Shown: one piece after another, positions 17,605 through 26,653 of the stretch
Numbering within the stretch: the first letter of the stretch is position 1
Layout of the letters: each line of letters opens with the position of its first letter
Assembly (NCBI GenBank): GCA_946480475.1
Contig: CAMLJM010000018.1
Coordinates: 1-58,838 of the forward strand
Direction: 5' to 3'
DNA length: 58,838 bases
From: an uncultured Alphaproteobacteria bacterium
GTDB taxonomy: Bacteria > Pseudomonadota > Alphaproteobacteria > Micavibrionales > Micavibrionaceae
The notes under the pieces: model-generated
Seen by the model: the letters and a program-made list of their open reading frames with translations, nothing else
Database searches by the model: none
What the model was told of the DNA's origin: nothing
Translations under genes and position numbers: made by a program

Positions 17605-17633
17605 AAAAAGGCAGCTTCCGGGCTGCCTTTTTT
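17605..17633 (+). terminator. Intrinsic terminator after rplQ
   Basis: AAAAGGCAGC (17606-17615) pairs with GCTGCCTTTT (17622-17631) around a six-base loop, and T residues continue after it. It ends the rpsM-rplQ unit 20 bases past the stop codon. Confidence 0.88.
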
Positions 17634-17645
17634 ATTGTGCCTGGC

Positions 17646-17663
17646 CCTGATAAACTAATCAGG
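17646..17663 (+). promoter_or_regulatory. Palindrome just before the acyltransferase start
   Basis: CCTGAT and ATCAGG flank the six bases AAACTA, ending two bases before the ATG at 17665. The symmetry and position suggest a hairpin over the ribosome-binding region or an operator. There is no purine-rich ribosome-binding site other than the AGG of the palindrome. Confidence 0.3.
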
Positions 17664-17664
17664 T

Positions 17665-18750
17665 ATGACTATCGAAGCACCGCCATATCCTGCAGCCCTT
17701 CAGCCCCTCACAGCTCTGCGCTTTTTTGCGGCGCTGGTCGTGATTATTCATCACTTCGGCTATTTTGCGCCATTCCCGGTTGAGGAATACACGTCCTTTC
17801 TGAAGAAGGGATATCTGGCAGTTGATTTCTTTTTTATCCTCAGCGGATTCATTCTGACGCATGCTTACGCGAAAATGGTGCTGGCGGGTAATTTTGATCG
17901 CCACGATTTCCTGCGCCGACGCTTTGCACGTATCTATCCTGTTCATATTGTCATGCTGCTGGTCATGGCGCTGGTGGCACTGACACCGCTTCATTTTGGT
18001 CCCATTAAGGAATGGCCAGGTGCATATCCCTGGGACCTTTTCATACATAATGTATTGCTGATTCAGGGGTGGGGTATTGATGATACTTTGGGCTTCAATA
18101 TTCCTTCGTGGTCGATTAGTGCGGAATGGTTTGCTTATCTGCTGTTTCCCATACTGCTGCCGTTAAGTGTACGGTTGCATACGGCATTTTTACTGATTGT
18201 CAGCATATCAATCTATGCGGCGGCATGGTTCATATCCAACTATCTGGACCCTTTGCGCCCGATTACAGAATTCACGAATGACTTCTCACCCTTGCGCATA
18301 CTGCCGGCCTTCTTGCTGGGTATGGCCATATATCGTTACAAGGCAGTGCGGATGCCGAACGCCATGTGTGGATGGGGTCTGGTAATTTATGCAGCGCTTG
18401 CTTTTCTGTTCATGCATTACGGCCTGATTGATATAGTGGTTATTCCCTGTCTGGCGCTTATAGTGGCATGGGGCGCGGATCTGACGCGCACGCAGCAGGA
18501 AAGCGGGCTCGCAAACCCTGTGGCCGTCTGGCTGGGGGAAATATCTTATTCCCTGTATATGGTCCATTATCCGGTCATGGTCGTCGTGCTTTACAGTGCG
18601 CAATTGTATTTATCAGAACAGGACTATCGTCTGGCATTCTGGGGACTGGCCCCTTTAAGTATACTGTTGTCCGTTGGCGCCGCCGCCCTTCTTTACCGCT
18701 ATATCGAAATTCCAGCCCGGCGCTGGATTAGCGGCCGTAAGCCAGTTTGA
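17665..18750 (+). CDS. Membrane acyltransferase 3 family protein
   Basis: The 361-residue protein is a multi-span acyltransferase of the OafA/NodX type, which transfers acyl groups to surface sugars in the inner membrane. The family start LTALRFFAALVVIIHH (residues 13-28), with the conserved Arg and His ten residues apart, and KGYLAVDFFFILSGFILTHAY are clear, followed by RRRFARIYPVH. About ten hydrophobic segments follow to GEISYSLYMVHYP and a terminal RYIEIPARRW. The substrate cannot be told. It stands alone after the ribosomal block. Confidence 0.9.
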   Translation: MTIEAPPYPAALQPLTALRFFAALVVIIHHFGYFAPFPVEEYTSFLKKGYLAVDFFFILSGFILTHAYAKMVLAGNFDRHDFLRRRFARIYPVHIVMLLVMALVALTPLHFGPIKEWPGAYPWDLFIHNVLLIQGWGIDDTLGFNIPSWSISAEWFAYLLFPILLPLSVRLHTAFLLIVSISIYAAAWFISNYLDPLRPITEFTNDFSPLRILPAFLLGMAIYRYKAVRMPNAMCGWGLVIYAALAFLFMHYGLIDIVVIPCLALIVAWGADLTRTQQESGLANPVAVWLGEISYSLYMVHYPVMVVVLYSAQLYLSEQDYRLAFWGLAPLSILLSVGAAALLYRYIEIPARRWISGRKPV

Positions 18751-18816
18751 AACGTACCAGCGCTGCCATATATTTGTCCCATATTTCAGCAAGAATTCCC
18801 ATCGATGGAGGATATC

Positions 18817-20244
18817 ATGCGCACTACATGCCGTAATTTCAGTCTGATACTGGCCCTGGCCTGTTTGCTGCCGCTAAACGCGCAGGCCCAGGCAGAGAAA
18901 GTAACGCCAACAGATCAGGCAACCGTGCAACTCTCGTTTGCGCCGCTGGTCAAGAAGGTGGCGCCAGCCGTGGTGAATATCTATACCACACGATTGATAT
19001 CTACTCCGCGTTATAACCACCCTTTCATGGATGATCCTTTCTTCCGCCAGTTCTTCGGTGATATGCCGGGATTCGATAGCGGTGGCAGCATGCGCAAGAA
19101 AGTGGAGGGTGCTCTTGGTTCTGGCGTGATTGTCAGCGCTGAAGGTCTGGTTGTGACAAACACGCATGTCATCAAGGGTGCCGATGAAGTCAAAGTGATC
19201 TTATCCGATGGCCGTGAGTTTCCAGCCAAGGTGTCCTTAATGGATGAACCATCGGATGTAGCGCTGCTGCGCGTTGATGCTGGCGGGCAGATACTGCCTT
19301 ACGCGGAAATGAAGCCCAGCGAGTCACTGGAGGTGGGCGATCTGGTACTGGCAATAGGCAACCCGTTCGGTGTGGGGCAGACTGTCACCAGCGGTATTAT
19401 TTCCGGCTTGGCGCGTTCGTCCCTCAATATCAATGACTATAACTTCTTCATCCAGACTGATGCGGCAATTAACCCCGGGAACTCCGGCGGCCCGCTTGTG
19501 TCCATGGATGGTGGCGTGATTGGTATTAATACGGCGATTTTTTCCCAATCCGGAGGGTCCGTCGGCATCGGCTTCGCCATCCCCTCTGAAATGGTGGAAT
19601 CGGTTATCGCCGCCGAAGCGGGTGGTGGGAAAGGTGTTGTCAGGCCCTGGTTGGGTGTGACATCAGAAGCTGTAACAGCTGAGATTGCTGATAGCTTAGG
19701 GTTGGAGAAACCGCGCGGCACCCTGATTTCAGCGCTGCATCGTGCCAGTCCGCTTGCAAAAGCCGGTATCAAAGTGGGTGATGTGATGGTATCGCTGAAT
19801 GGTCATGAAATTCGCGATCCATCAGAAATGAAATTCCGCATGGCCACGGTAAGGCTGGGTGATACGGCTAATATCGGATACTTGCGTAAGGGTGAGATAA
19901 AAGAAGCTAAGGTCGTCGCTATGGCGCCGCCTGAAGATCCGCCGCGCGATGAACATACGCCTGAAACGGGATTTTTTGGCGGTGTCAGCGTTGTCAATAT
20001 CAACCCCGCTGTGGCTCATGAATTGGGGATTACCGACCAGGATGCCAAAGGCGTGGTCGTAACCAAAGCAGAAGGCCAGAGCTACGGTGCCCGCATCTTC
20101 CGCAAAGGGGATATTATCGTCAGTATCAATAACCGTGACATTACGGATACAGAGAGCTTCCGTAAAACGCTGATGCTGCGCATGGCGTTAATAAATATTA
20201 TTATTAATCGCGGTGGAAACATCCAGCAGATAGCCATTAGATAA
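18817..20244 (+). CDS. Periplasmic Do-type serine protease (DegP/DegQ)
   Basis: The 475-residue precursor has a signal peptide (residues 1-26, ending AQAQA), a trypsin-like domain and two PDZ domains. The catalytic triad is visible: His117 in TNTHVIKG, Asp147 in EPSDVALLR and Ser223 in NPGNSGGPLV. PDZ1 begins near VRPWLGV (about 280) and PDZ2 near GVSVVNI (about 387). Such proteases degrade misfolded envelope proteins. The ATG at 18817 is chosen because GGAGG lies 5 bases upstream; an in-frame ATG four codons earlier contains that site. DegP versus DegQ cannot be decided. Confidence 0.93.
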   Translation: MRTTCRNFSLILALACLLPLNAQAQAEKVTPTDQATVQLSFAPLVKKVAPAVVNIYTTRLISTPRYNHPFMDDPFFRQFFGDMPGFDSGGSMRKKVEGALGSGVIVSAEGLVVTNTHVIKGADEVKVILSDGREFPAKVSLMDEPSDVALLRVDAGGQILPYAEMKPSESLEVGDLVLAIGNPFGVGQTVTSGIISGLARSSLNINDYNFFIQTDAAINPGNSGGPLVSMDGGVIGINTAIFSQSGGSVGIGFAIPSEMVESVIAAEAGGGKGVVRPWLGVTSEAVTAEIADSLGLEKPRGTLISALHRASPLAKAGIKVGDVMVSLNGHEIRDPSEMKFRMATVRLGDTANIGYLRKGEIKEAKVVAMAPPEDPPRDEHTPETGFFGGVSVVNINPAVAHELGITDQDAKGVVVTKAEGQSYGARIFRKGDIIVSINNRDITDTESFRKTLMLRMALINIIINRGGNIQQIAIR

Positions 20245-20289
20245 GCGCCCTACATTGATATTGTTCATGGATTGTTCTATATATTTTCC

Positions 20290-21588
20290 ATGCCCGACTT
20301 ATTCGCCCATGATGCAGTGAATGAAGATATGCCACGTCCGCTGGCGGATCGGCTGCGTCCGCGCGTTTTGGCTGATGTGGTAGGGCAGGACCATCTGACA
20401 GGACCTGGCGGCGTGCTGCGTCGTATGGTTGATCATCGCAAGATGTCCTCCATCATCCTATGGGGACCCCCGGGATGTGGTAAGACAACGTTGGCGCGCA
20501 TTCTGGCAGATCATACGGATCTTCATTTTGAACAGATATCAGCCATTTTCTCGGGTGTGGCTGATTTGCGTAAAGTTTTCGACTCGGCACGGCTGCGCCG
20601 CCAGCAGGGCCGTGGGACCTTGCTGTTTGTCGATGAAATCCATCGTTTCAATAAATCCCAGCAGGATGCGTTTTTGCCTGTAGTGGAAGACGGCACCATT
20701 ATCCTGATCGGCGCCACGACTGAAAACCCGTCTTTTGAATTGAATGCTGCGTTGATGTCGCGTGCGCAGGTCGTGGTGCTGAAGCGTCTCGACGATGTTG
20801 CCATCGAAACCTTGCTACAACGTGCAGAAGCCGAGGAGGGCAAGAGCCTGCCCCTGACCAAAGATGCTCGCGAGTCATTAAAGGCTATGGCTGATGGTGA
20901 TGGCCGTTATGCCCTAACCATGGCTGAACAAGTGCTCAACCAAGATGCCGAACTGGATGTCACAGCGCTGACCGCCCTGGTGAACCGCCGTGCGCCCCTA
21001 TATGATAAGGCTGACGAAGGCCATTACAATCTTATCTCTGCGCTCCATAAGTCCGTGCGGGGTTCCGATGTTGATGCTGCCTTATATTGGTTCTGCCGCA
21101 TGTTGAATGGTGGTGAAGATCCCCGTTTTATCGCAAGACGTATTGTGCGTATGGCTTCTGAAGATATTGGCCTTGCTGACCCTCAGGCATTAGCCATTGC
21201 CCTGCAGGCCTGGGAGACTTACGAACGTTTGGGCAGTCCCGAAGGTGAACTGACCCTTGCACAGGCCCTGATCTATGTCGCAACAGCGCCGAAATCAAAT
21301 GCCGTTTATACAGCCTACAAAGAGGCCAAGCGCACAGCACAAGAAACAGGCTCGCTGATGCCCCCGATGCATATCCTGAATGCGCCGACAAAGATGATGA
21401 AGGAAATGGGGTACAGTAAAGGATATCAATACGATCACGACACACCCGAAGGCTTTTCGGGTCAGGATTACTTTCCCGAAGGGATGGGCCGGCGCGAATT
21501 TTATATGCCCGTCGAACGCGGGTTCGAGCGTGAAATCCAGAAACGTCTGGATTACTGGAACAAGTTGCGCGAGAAAAAGAATGCCTGA
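20290..21588 (+). CDS. rarA: Replication-associated recombination protein A
   Basis: The 432-residue AAA+ ATPase is RarA/MgsA, which acts at stalled replication forks. Family features are PLADRLRPRVLADVVGQDHL near the start, Walker A GPPGCGKTTLA, Walker B LLFVDEIHRFN, sensor IGATTENPSFELN, and the C-terminal tetramer domain (MLNGGEDPRFIARR, ASEDIGLADPQAL). The ATG at 20290 is used, as only TTG lies upstream. It overlaps the Nudix gene by 8 bases and heads a tight operon that follows the Do protease, an arrangement common in alphaproteobacteria. Confidence 0.95.
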   Translation: MPDLFAHDAVNEDMPRPLADRLRPRVLADVVGQDHLTGPGGVLRRMVDHRKMSSIILWGPPGCGKTTLARILADHTDLHFEQISAIFSGVADLRKVFDSARLRRQQGRGTLLFVDEIHRFNKSQQDAFLPVVEDGTIILIGATTENPSFELNAALMSRAQVVVLKRLDDVAIETLLQRAEAEEGKSLPLTKDARESLKAMADGDGRYALTMAEQVLNQDAELDVTALTALVNRRAPLYDKADEGHYNLISALHKSVRGSDVDAALYWFCRMLNGGEDPRFIARRIVRMASEDIGLADPQALAIALQAWETYERLGSPEGELTLAQALIYVATAPKSNAVYTAYKEAKRTAQETGSLMPPMHILNAPTKMMKEMGYSKGYQYDHDTPEGFSGQDYFPEGMGRREFYMPVERGFEREIQKRLDYWNKLREKKNA

Positions 21589-22129
21589 CCAGACGTTGCT
21601 GCAGCAGCTGGAGAGTCATCAACCTTTTGATGATAAAGAGAAAGTCGATCTCGCGGCGATGATATCTTTCCTGAATGCAGGCGGCCCTTGTTTTGAACGC
21701 ACACACTTGCCCGGCCATTTCACAGGCTCCGCTCTTCTGGTCAACAGAACGGGTGACAAGGTATTGCTTAATCACCACAAGGCTCTGGGATTCTGGCTGC
21801 AGTTTGGCGGCCACGCGGATGGCAATCCCGATTTGTTTGACGTGGCGCGCCGGGAAGTGCAAGAAGAATCTGGCTTCATGGATATCGTGCCTGTTATGGC
21901 GGATATACTCGATATTGATATTCACCCCATCCCTTACAATCCGAAGAAAGCTGAGCCAGTGCATCTGCATTACGATGTGCGTTATATCTTCCGCCTGACG
22001 AATGATGATGGCAATTTCACCGTGAGCGATGAGTCTCTGGATATGCGGTGGTGCAGTTTCGAGGAGGCTGTAGCGCTAACAGGCCCGGGAACTGTGGCGC
22101 GCATGCTCTCCAAGTGGAACAGGCTCTAG
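21581..22129 (+). CDS. Nudix hydrolase
   Basis: The 182-residue protein holds a Nudix domain (about residues 45-170). Its Nudix box runs from GGHADGNPD through ARREVQEESGF, keeping the metal-binding REV-EE core; the first glutamate of the consensus is replaced by proline, as in the GGHADG-type subfamily. The family hydrolyses nucleoside diphosphates linked to another group; the substrate is unknown here. The start at 21581 overlaps rarA by 8 bases. The stop abuts the next ATG directly. Confidence 0.9.
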   Translation: MPDQTLLQQLESHQPFDDKEKVDLAAMISFLNAGGPCFERTHLPGHFTGSALLVNRTGDKVLLNHHKALGFWLQFGGHADGNPDLFDVARREVQEESGFMDIVPVMADILDIDIHPIPYNPKKAEPVHLHYDVRYIFRLTNDDGNFTVSDESLDMRWCSFEEAVALTGPGTVARMLSKWNRL

Positions 22130-22744
22130 ATGAAATCTTTCCCCCGTAAACCTTTCTATCTCGTGCGCCACGGCGAGAGCTTTGCCAATCGTTTTGATTA
22201 TCCCTCAGGACGTATGGATACACGTCTTACCAGATTAGGATGGGAGCAGGCGCGTGGCGCAGCACAGATTGCGTCAAGATTAGAGAATAAGCCATCTATT
22301 ATTGTGGCGAGTGCCCTGGTGCGTGCGCGCGAAACAGCGAAGTTAATTCATACGCATATGGATTCCCGGATGGATCTTAGAATCGACCGCCATCTGGGTG
22401 AGCAGTTTTATGGCTGTTATCAGGGTGTTTCGAAACAGCGTATTCGTGACCAGCATGGCCATGAAATCTGGTGGATGAAACCTATCGATGGGGAGGGTAT
22501 GCCGGAATTCTCACACCGTGTGATGAGTGCCATGGGTAAATGGCTAAACCGGTATGACTTGCCTATGTTTGTGGCTCATGGCGGCCTCTATACAGCGTTT
22601 GGTAACGCCTTTAATCGACATATCCGTGGTATTCCCAATGCCAGCGTGTTTCTTTTCGAGCCTTCTGGAAAAGGCGACTGGTCTTTGCACCTGATAGAAA
22701 ACAAGGGCGACCATAACAAAACTGTACTATACTGCCGCTTATGA
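22130..22744 (+). CDS. Histidine phosphatase family protein
   Basis: The 204-residue protein has the RHGES motif at residues 13-18 with the phospho-accepting histidine, ALVRARETA for the second arginine, and FVAHGG for the second catalytic histidine. It belongs to the phosphoglycerate-mutase-like phosphatases; the substrate cannot be assigned. It starts immediately after the Nudix stop and its TGA overlaps the next start, so both neighbours are coupled to it. Confidence 0.88.
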   Translation: MKSFPRKPFYLVRHGESFANRFDYPSGRMDTRLTRLGWEQARGAAQIASRLENKPSIIVASALVRARETAKLIHTHMDSRMDLRIDRHLGEQFYGCYQGVSKQRIRDQHGHEIWWMKPIDGEGMPEFSHRVMSAMGKWLNRYDLPMFVAHGGLYTAFGNAFNRHIRGIPNASVFLFEPSGKGDWSLHLIENKGDHNKTVLYCRL

Positions 22745-22890
22745 AATTCATTCTGCTCGTCTCAGTTCTGCTTCTAACAGCCTGTGCCGCCGGTGCGCCA
22801 CCAGGCGAAATGGAACGTATGCGTTCACAGATGCCGCAGGAACAGAATCCGCCAGCGTCTTACAGCAGTAAAGGCATAGGTGTACCATGA
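22741..22890 (+). CDS. Small lipoprotein, 49 residues
   Basis: The frame ATG 22741 to TGA 22888-22890 encodes a signal peptide with lipobox LLTAC (cysteine at residue 15), followed by a 34-residue Pro/Gln/Met-rich chain ending SSKGIGVP. It overlaps both the histidine phosphatase stop and the crcB start by 4 bases (ATGA at each end), which argues that it is translated. Lipidation would anchor it in the inner or outer membrane. No relative is recognised. Confidence 0.7.
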   Translation: MKFILLVSVLLLTACAAGAPPGEMERMRSQMPQEQNPPASYSSKGIGVP

Positions 22891-23267
22891 TGCCATGGAT
22901 CGTAGTCGCTGCCGGGGGGGCTGTTGGGGCAACGCTACGTCATGGCGTCAACCAGATAGCCTTGCAAGCTATGGGCCCTGATTTTCCTTGGGGCACTCTC
23001 GCGGTGAATGTGTTTGGCTCATTTATGATGGGGATGCTCGTCGGTGCCTTCGCTCATTTCTGGGATGCATCGCAAACTCTGCGTCTGTTTCTCACCGTAG
23101 GTGTATTGGGCGGATTTACGACGTTTTCTGCATTCTCGCTTGATTCAATACTCATGCTTCAGAAAGGCCAGATGGTGGAAGCTATGCTTTATATACTGGC
23201 CTCGGTTTTTCTTTCTCTTGGCGGCTTATTTGCCGGGATGATGTTAATGAGGATATTGCCAGCATGA
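22887..23267 (+). CDS. crcB: Fluoride exporter Fluc/CrcB
   Basis: The 126-residue protein has four hydrophobic segments and the family motifs GGAVGATLRHGVN, GTLAVNVFGSF (pore asparagine) and GGFTTFSAFS (phenylalanine box). It forms a dual-topology dimer that exports fluoride. No fluoride riboswitch is seen before it; it overlaps both the lipoprotein and the rluC-type gene by 4 bases, so it depends on the operon promoter. Confidence 0.95.
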   Translation: MMPWIVVAAGGAVGATLRHGVNQIALQAMGPDFPWGTLAVNVFGSFMMGMLVGAFAHFWDASQTLRLFLTVGVLGGFTTFSAFSLDSILMLQKGQMVEAMLYILASVFLSLGGLFAGMMLMRILPA

Positions 23268-24265
23268 GCACCAGTAAAAATGATGTCCAGCAATTAACAG
23301 TCGCGGATGATGACGACGGCCAGCGCCTTGATCGCTGGCTGAAGAAAGCAATGCCAGGCGTCCCCTATGCCTTGCTGCAGAAGATGATGCGCACGGGACA
23401 GGTGCGCGTGAATGGAAAGCGGGCGAAGGCAGAAACACGCCTTGAGTCAGGGCAAACGGTGCGCATTCCCCCATTCGATGCGAAGTCAGGTGACAAGACA
23501 GGAAATCATTTCACACCGGATGAGGGGGATCGCAAATTCCTTGAGTCTCTCATCATTTATGATGACGGTGATCTTTTAGCCCTGAACAAACCCTACGGTC
23601 TGGCGGTACAAGGCGGCTCAGGTATTCGTCGCCATATGGACGGCCTGCTGGAGTTGATGACCAGTAAGAAGGGTGTAAAGCCGCGACTTGTGCATCGCCT
23701 GGATCGTGATACATCAGGCGTGTTGCTGGTAGCGCGGTCGCTTAAGATGGCGCAGGCGATGGGTTCCATGTTCTCTGGCCGCGATATCAGAAAATATTAC
23801 TGGGCACTGACGGTGCCCGTGCCTGAAGTGATGGATGGCACAATCCGTATGGCTCTGAATAAGGGTGAGGGCAAATATAAGGATATGATGGTCGTCGATG
23901 AAATCGATGGCAAGAAGGCTACCACTGAATTCCGCGTGATCGAACGCGCGGGGCGCAAGGCCGCTTTTGTGGCCTTCTGGCCGCGCACCGGCCGCACACA
24001 CCAGATCAGGGTTCATGCGGCATCCGGCCTGGGTTGCCCCATTTACGGGGATGAGAAATATGGTGGCGATATCCCGGATCTGGATGATCTGCATATTTCG
24101 GGTCGTTTGCATTTACATGCGCGGCGTGTGATTTTTCCGCACCCCGTTACGGGTAAGCTGATCGATATTACAGCGCCGCTGCCGGACGATATGCGCAAAA
24201 GCTGGAAAGCCTTTAACTTTGATCACAATTTGAAGGATGATCCTTTCGCGGATATTGAGCTTTAA
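23264..24265 (+). CDS. 23S rRNA pseudouridine synthase, RluC/RluD type
   Basis: The 333-residue protein has an N-terminal S4 RNA-binding domain (about residues 16-70; DGQRLDRWLKK and QVRVNGKRAKA) and a RluA-type catalytic domain. The catalytic aspartate is Asp147 in VHRLDRDTSG; PRTGRTHQIRVH follows. It probably modifies 23S rRNA; in alphaproteobacteria the gene after crcB is usually called rluC. The start overlaps crcB by 4 bases. No stop-proximal terminator is seen. Confidence 0.93.
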   Translation: MSTSKNDVQQLTVADDDDGQRLDRWLKKAMPGVPYALLQKMMRTGQVRVNGKRAKAETRLESGQTVRIPPFDAKSGDKTGNHFTPDEGDRKFLESLIIYDDGDLLALNKPYGLAVQGGSGIRRHMDGLLELMTSKKGVKPRLVHRLDRDTSGVLLVARSLKMAQAMGSMFSGRDIRKYYWALTVPVPEVMDGTIRMALNKGEGKYKDMMVVDEIDGKKATTEFRVIERAGRKAAFVAFWPRTGRTHQIRVHAASGLGCPIYGDEKYGGDIPDLDDLHISGRLHLHARRVIFPHPVTGKLIDITAPLPDDMRKSWKAFNFDHNLKDDPFADIEL

Positions 24266-24294
24266 AGCCGCATACTGCGCCGCTATAATGCGGC
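24261..24294 (+). promoter_or_regulatory. Candidate promoter with hairpin before 24295
   Basis: TTTAAA (24261-24266) and a perfect TATAAT (24284-24289) lie 17 bases apart, and the ATG at 24295 begins only five bases after the -10 box, so a transcript could be leaderless. GCCGCAT (24267-24273) and ATGCGGC (24288-24294) also form an inverted repeat around it. No ribosome-binding site is present, which fits a leaderless start. Confidence 0.4.
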
Positions 24295-24813
24295 ATGATT
24301 TCTGGTCGCCCTCTTTTTATTCTTGTTCTGGCCCTGCCGTTAACAGCGGCAGGTATGTATTATTTACATATTAAAAAGAATCCTGATCAGGCACAGGGTG
24401 ATCTGTTTACAACAGCCTGCATTACACCTGTCCTGGGGGGCGAAAAGAATATTGGCGAGGCCTGCCGTAGCCTACAGGGGATCAAGGAAACTTATAATAT
24501 TGATATCAAAGCGGTTATAGATGACCGTTACCAGAAGATGGCGGATACGGCACGGCGTATTGCCAGCGGTGAATTACGGGAGCCGCATATTTACAAGGCC
24601 TGTATTGCGCGTAATGAATGTGCCGAAGTGCCGTTGGTCGACGCAGATATTGATCCTGCAAAAATGACGGCAGAGCAGGAAGCGGCGAGTACGGCGTTCT
24701 GGGATCTGGCCGAGAAAAACAAAATAACAGAACCTGTATGCGCTCTGATTCCCGAATGCCAGGCGATGGTAAAGCTGGAAGTGATTGATTACGGATTCAA
24801 GGCCGACAGGTAA
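24295..24813 (+). CDS. Hypothetical membrane-anchored cysteine-rich protein
   Basis: The 172-residue protein has one N-terminal hydrophobic segment (residues 6-24) and a soluble remainder that should face the periplasm. Six cysteines are spread through it (ITTAC-type, EACRS, YKACIARNEC, EPVCALIPEC), with the last four in two C-x4/5-C-like pairs that could form disulfides. No family is recognised. It precedes the AsmA-like gene by 13 bases and is probably cotranscribed with it. Confidence 0.6.
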   Translation: MISGRPLFILVLALPLTAAGMYYLHIKKNPDQAQGDLFTTACITPVLGGEKNIGEACRSLQGIKETYNIDIKAVIDDRYQKMADTARRIASGELREPHIYKACIARNECAEVPLVDADIDPAKMTAEQEAASTAFWDLAEKNKITEPVCALIPECQAMVKLEVIDYGFKADR

Positions 24814-24826
24814 GGGGTAACACAGG

Positions 24827-26650
24827 ATGGTGCTTTTCTACGATACCGAGCCGAAACCAAAACCAACAGGTAAACGTAAATATTTCTATAGGCTTCTGAA
24901 AGTGATGGCAGCTTTTGCCATTCTGACATGGGTAAGCTTGTGGGTGCTGTCGACGATTGGCGGTAACGGCAATGCATTGCGCCTGGGCATCCAGGATTAC
25001 CTCAGTGAATCGACAGGTTACCTGGCACAGATTAGTACGCTTGAGAAAATGTCATTCTTCCCGGTCACGCACATTGCTTTCCAGGGTGCAACCTTTCACA
25101 AGCCCGTAGAGAAGGCAGAGAAGCCGCCGGAAGAAGTGAAGAAAGAGAACGAACGTCAGCGTATAGAAGATCCTTCCTATCCTCATCAAAAAGGCATGGC
25201 CGATTTTTTCGACGCGGGTGATATGGTCGCCAGTGTAGGCAGCGGCGTTGTTTCTGTAGATTTCTGGGATATGTTTTTTTCCCGTCGGCGCTTTCATCAG
25301 TTTGAGGTAACCGACGTAGAGATTGGACCGGGTGTCTGGTTGCCTGCGGCACTAAATCTGTCTGCCGTCAAAGTTGTTCCCGATACTGATTCCCCCTCTT
25401 TAATTGCTGAGGGAAAGTACGGCGCTCACAAACTTGATATCAAGTTAAAACTGGCACAGGTAAAAGATAAGCGGTCCCGTATTACTTATGAACTTCCCGA
25501 TGAAACGCCTATCAAAATTGTATTAGGCCCCATGACAATTGATGGCACATTGCATTCGGCCAGTGGCCAGGGCGTCCAGCTTGATGTGTCTAATCTGGTC
25601 ATGAATAAAGTTTCACTGTCAGGCCAGATAGGTATGCAAGGCAAGGGTGCAGGGAAACGTGCGATTGAATCAGAGTTAAAAGTCGGCAATACGCATCTGA
25701 ATGCTAACCTCATGGTAACGCCCATGGAGGTTACAGGCCTGATTACGGCTTCGGCCCTAGACTTGCAGGACATCAAGACGATCAAGAAGGCTTATTACGA
25801 TATCCGCGATTTATTAGGGCTGGATAGCGCCGATGACCGCGTATCTTTCAGTGATATCCCTTTGAATGTAGATATGGTTATTGAGAAGCTTGTGCGGGAC
25901 CAGCAGGAATGGGGGAACGCCAAAGCTACGATCATGGCCAAACCCTATATGCTGGAGATCAAGGACGTTATAGGCCTGATCAACGGCGGTGCCCTGAAAG
26001 GTGATTTTATTATTGATGCCACGTCCCCCGAGAAAGAACCCTCGCTCAAGTCTGAAATTCACTTGCGGGGCTGGGATTACGCCCGCCTGCAAAATGAAGT
26101 GACAGGGCAAGCGGACAGTCACCTTACCCTTAGCGCGCAGGGAAAAACTTTTGAAGCGCTTGAGAAAAATCTGAAAGGTGAGCTTGTTACGATTGGTGGT
26201 GCAGGCGAACTGACCCGCAATAGTGTGCTGTATTGGGGAAGTGGTCTTCTGAACACAATGCTGCCGGACCTTTCAGGGAACGAATCCCTGCATATGAATT
26301 GCCTGGTGGCTGACTTTGATATCAAGGGCTATACCGCCAGAACCCAGACATTGTTTATGGACTTGAAAGATCTGACCATCGTGGGTGAAGGTCAAATCGA
26401 CCTTGATGATCTGACTATTGATATGGATCTGAAACCCAATCCTAAGGAAATTAGCATACTCGATGGTGGTGTAACCGTGAATGTCAGCGGGCCTTTGGCT
26501 AGACCGGAAATAGAGCCTGAGGCATTTTCCGTGGCCAAGAAATTGGGGGGCTTATTCCTGGGGACAATCAATCCCGCTTTCTTTGCGCTCAGTCTTACCG
26601 ATCTGGGCTTAAATGAGTCGCATCCCTGTAGTGCTTATCTGAAGAAGTAG
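24827..26650 (+). CDS. AsmA-like envelope protein
   Basis: The 607-residue protein has a single N-terminal membrane anchor (about residues 24-45) and a long periplasmic part built of beta-strand repeats. The C-terminal region (IVGEGQIDLDDLTIDMDLKPNPKE then VNVSGPLARPEIEP) is typical of the AsmA C-terminal domain. Relatives bridge the periplasm and affect lipid transport to the outer membrane. A charged Lys/Glu insert lies near residues 92-110. It is followed after 3 bases by the ATP12 gene. Confidence 0.75.
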   Translation: MVLFYDTEPKPKPTGKRKYFYRLLKVMAAFAILTWVSLWVLSTIGGNGNALRLGIQDYLSESTGYLAQISTLEKMSFFPVTHIAFQGATFHKPVEKAEKPPEEVKKENERQRIEDPSYPHQKGMADFFDAGDMVASVGSGVVSVDFWDMFFSRRRFHQFEVTDVEIGPGVWLPAALNLSAVKVVPDTDSPSLIAEGKYGAHKLDIKLKLAQVKDKRSRITYELPDETPIKIVLGPMTIDGTLHSASGQGVQLDVSNLVMNKVSLSGQIGMQGKGAGKRAIESELKVGNTHLNANLMVTPMEVTGLITASALDLQDIKTIKKAYYDIRDLLGLDSADDRVSFSDIPLNVDMVIEKLVRDQQEWGNAKATIMAKPYMLEIKDVIGLINGGALKGDFIIDATSPEKEPSLKSEIHLRGWDYARLQNEVTGQADSHLTLSAQGKTFEALEKNLKGELVTIGGAGELTRNSVLYWGSGLLNTMLPDLSGNESLHMNCLVADFDIKGYTARTQTLFMDLKDLTIVGEGQIDLDDLTIDMDLKPNPKEISILDGGVTVNVSGPLARPEIEPEAFSVAKKLGGLFLGTINPAFFALSLTDLGLNESHPCSAYLKK

Positions 26651-26653
26651 GTC

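Noticed and set aside
22700..22886. Fluoride riboswitch before crcB
   Set aside because: The region is coding for two overlapping genes and shows no riboswitch-like fold.
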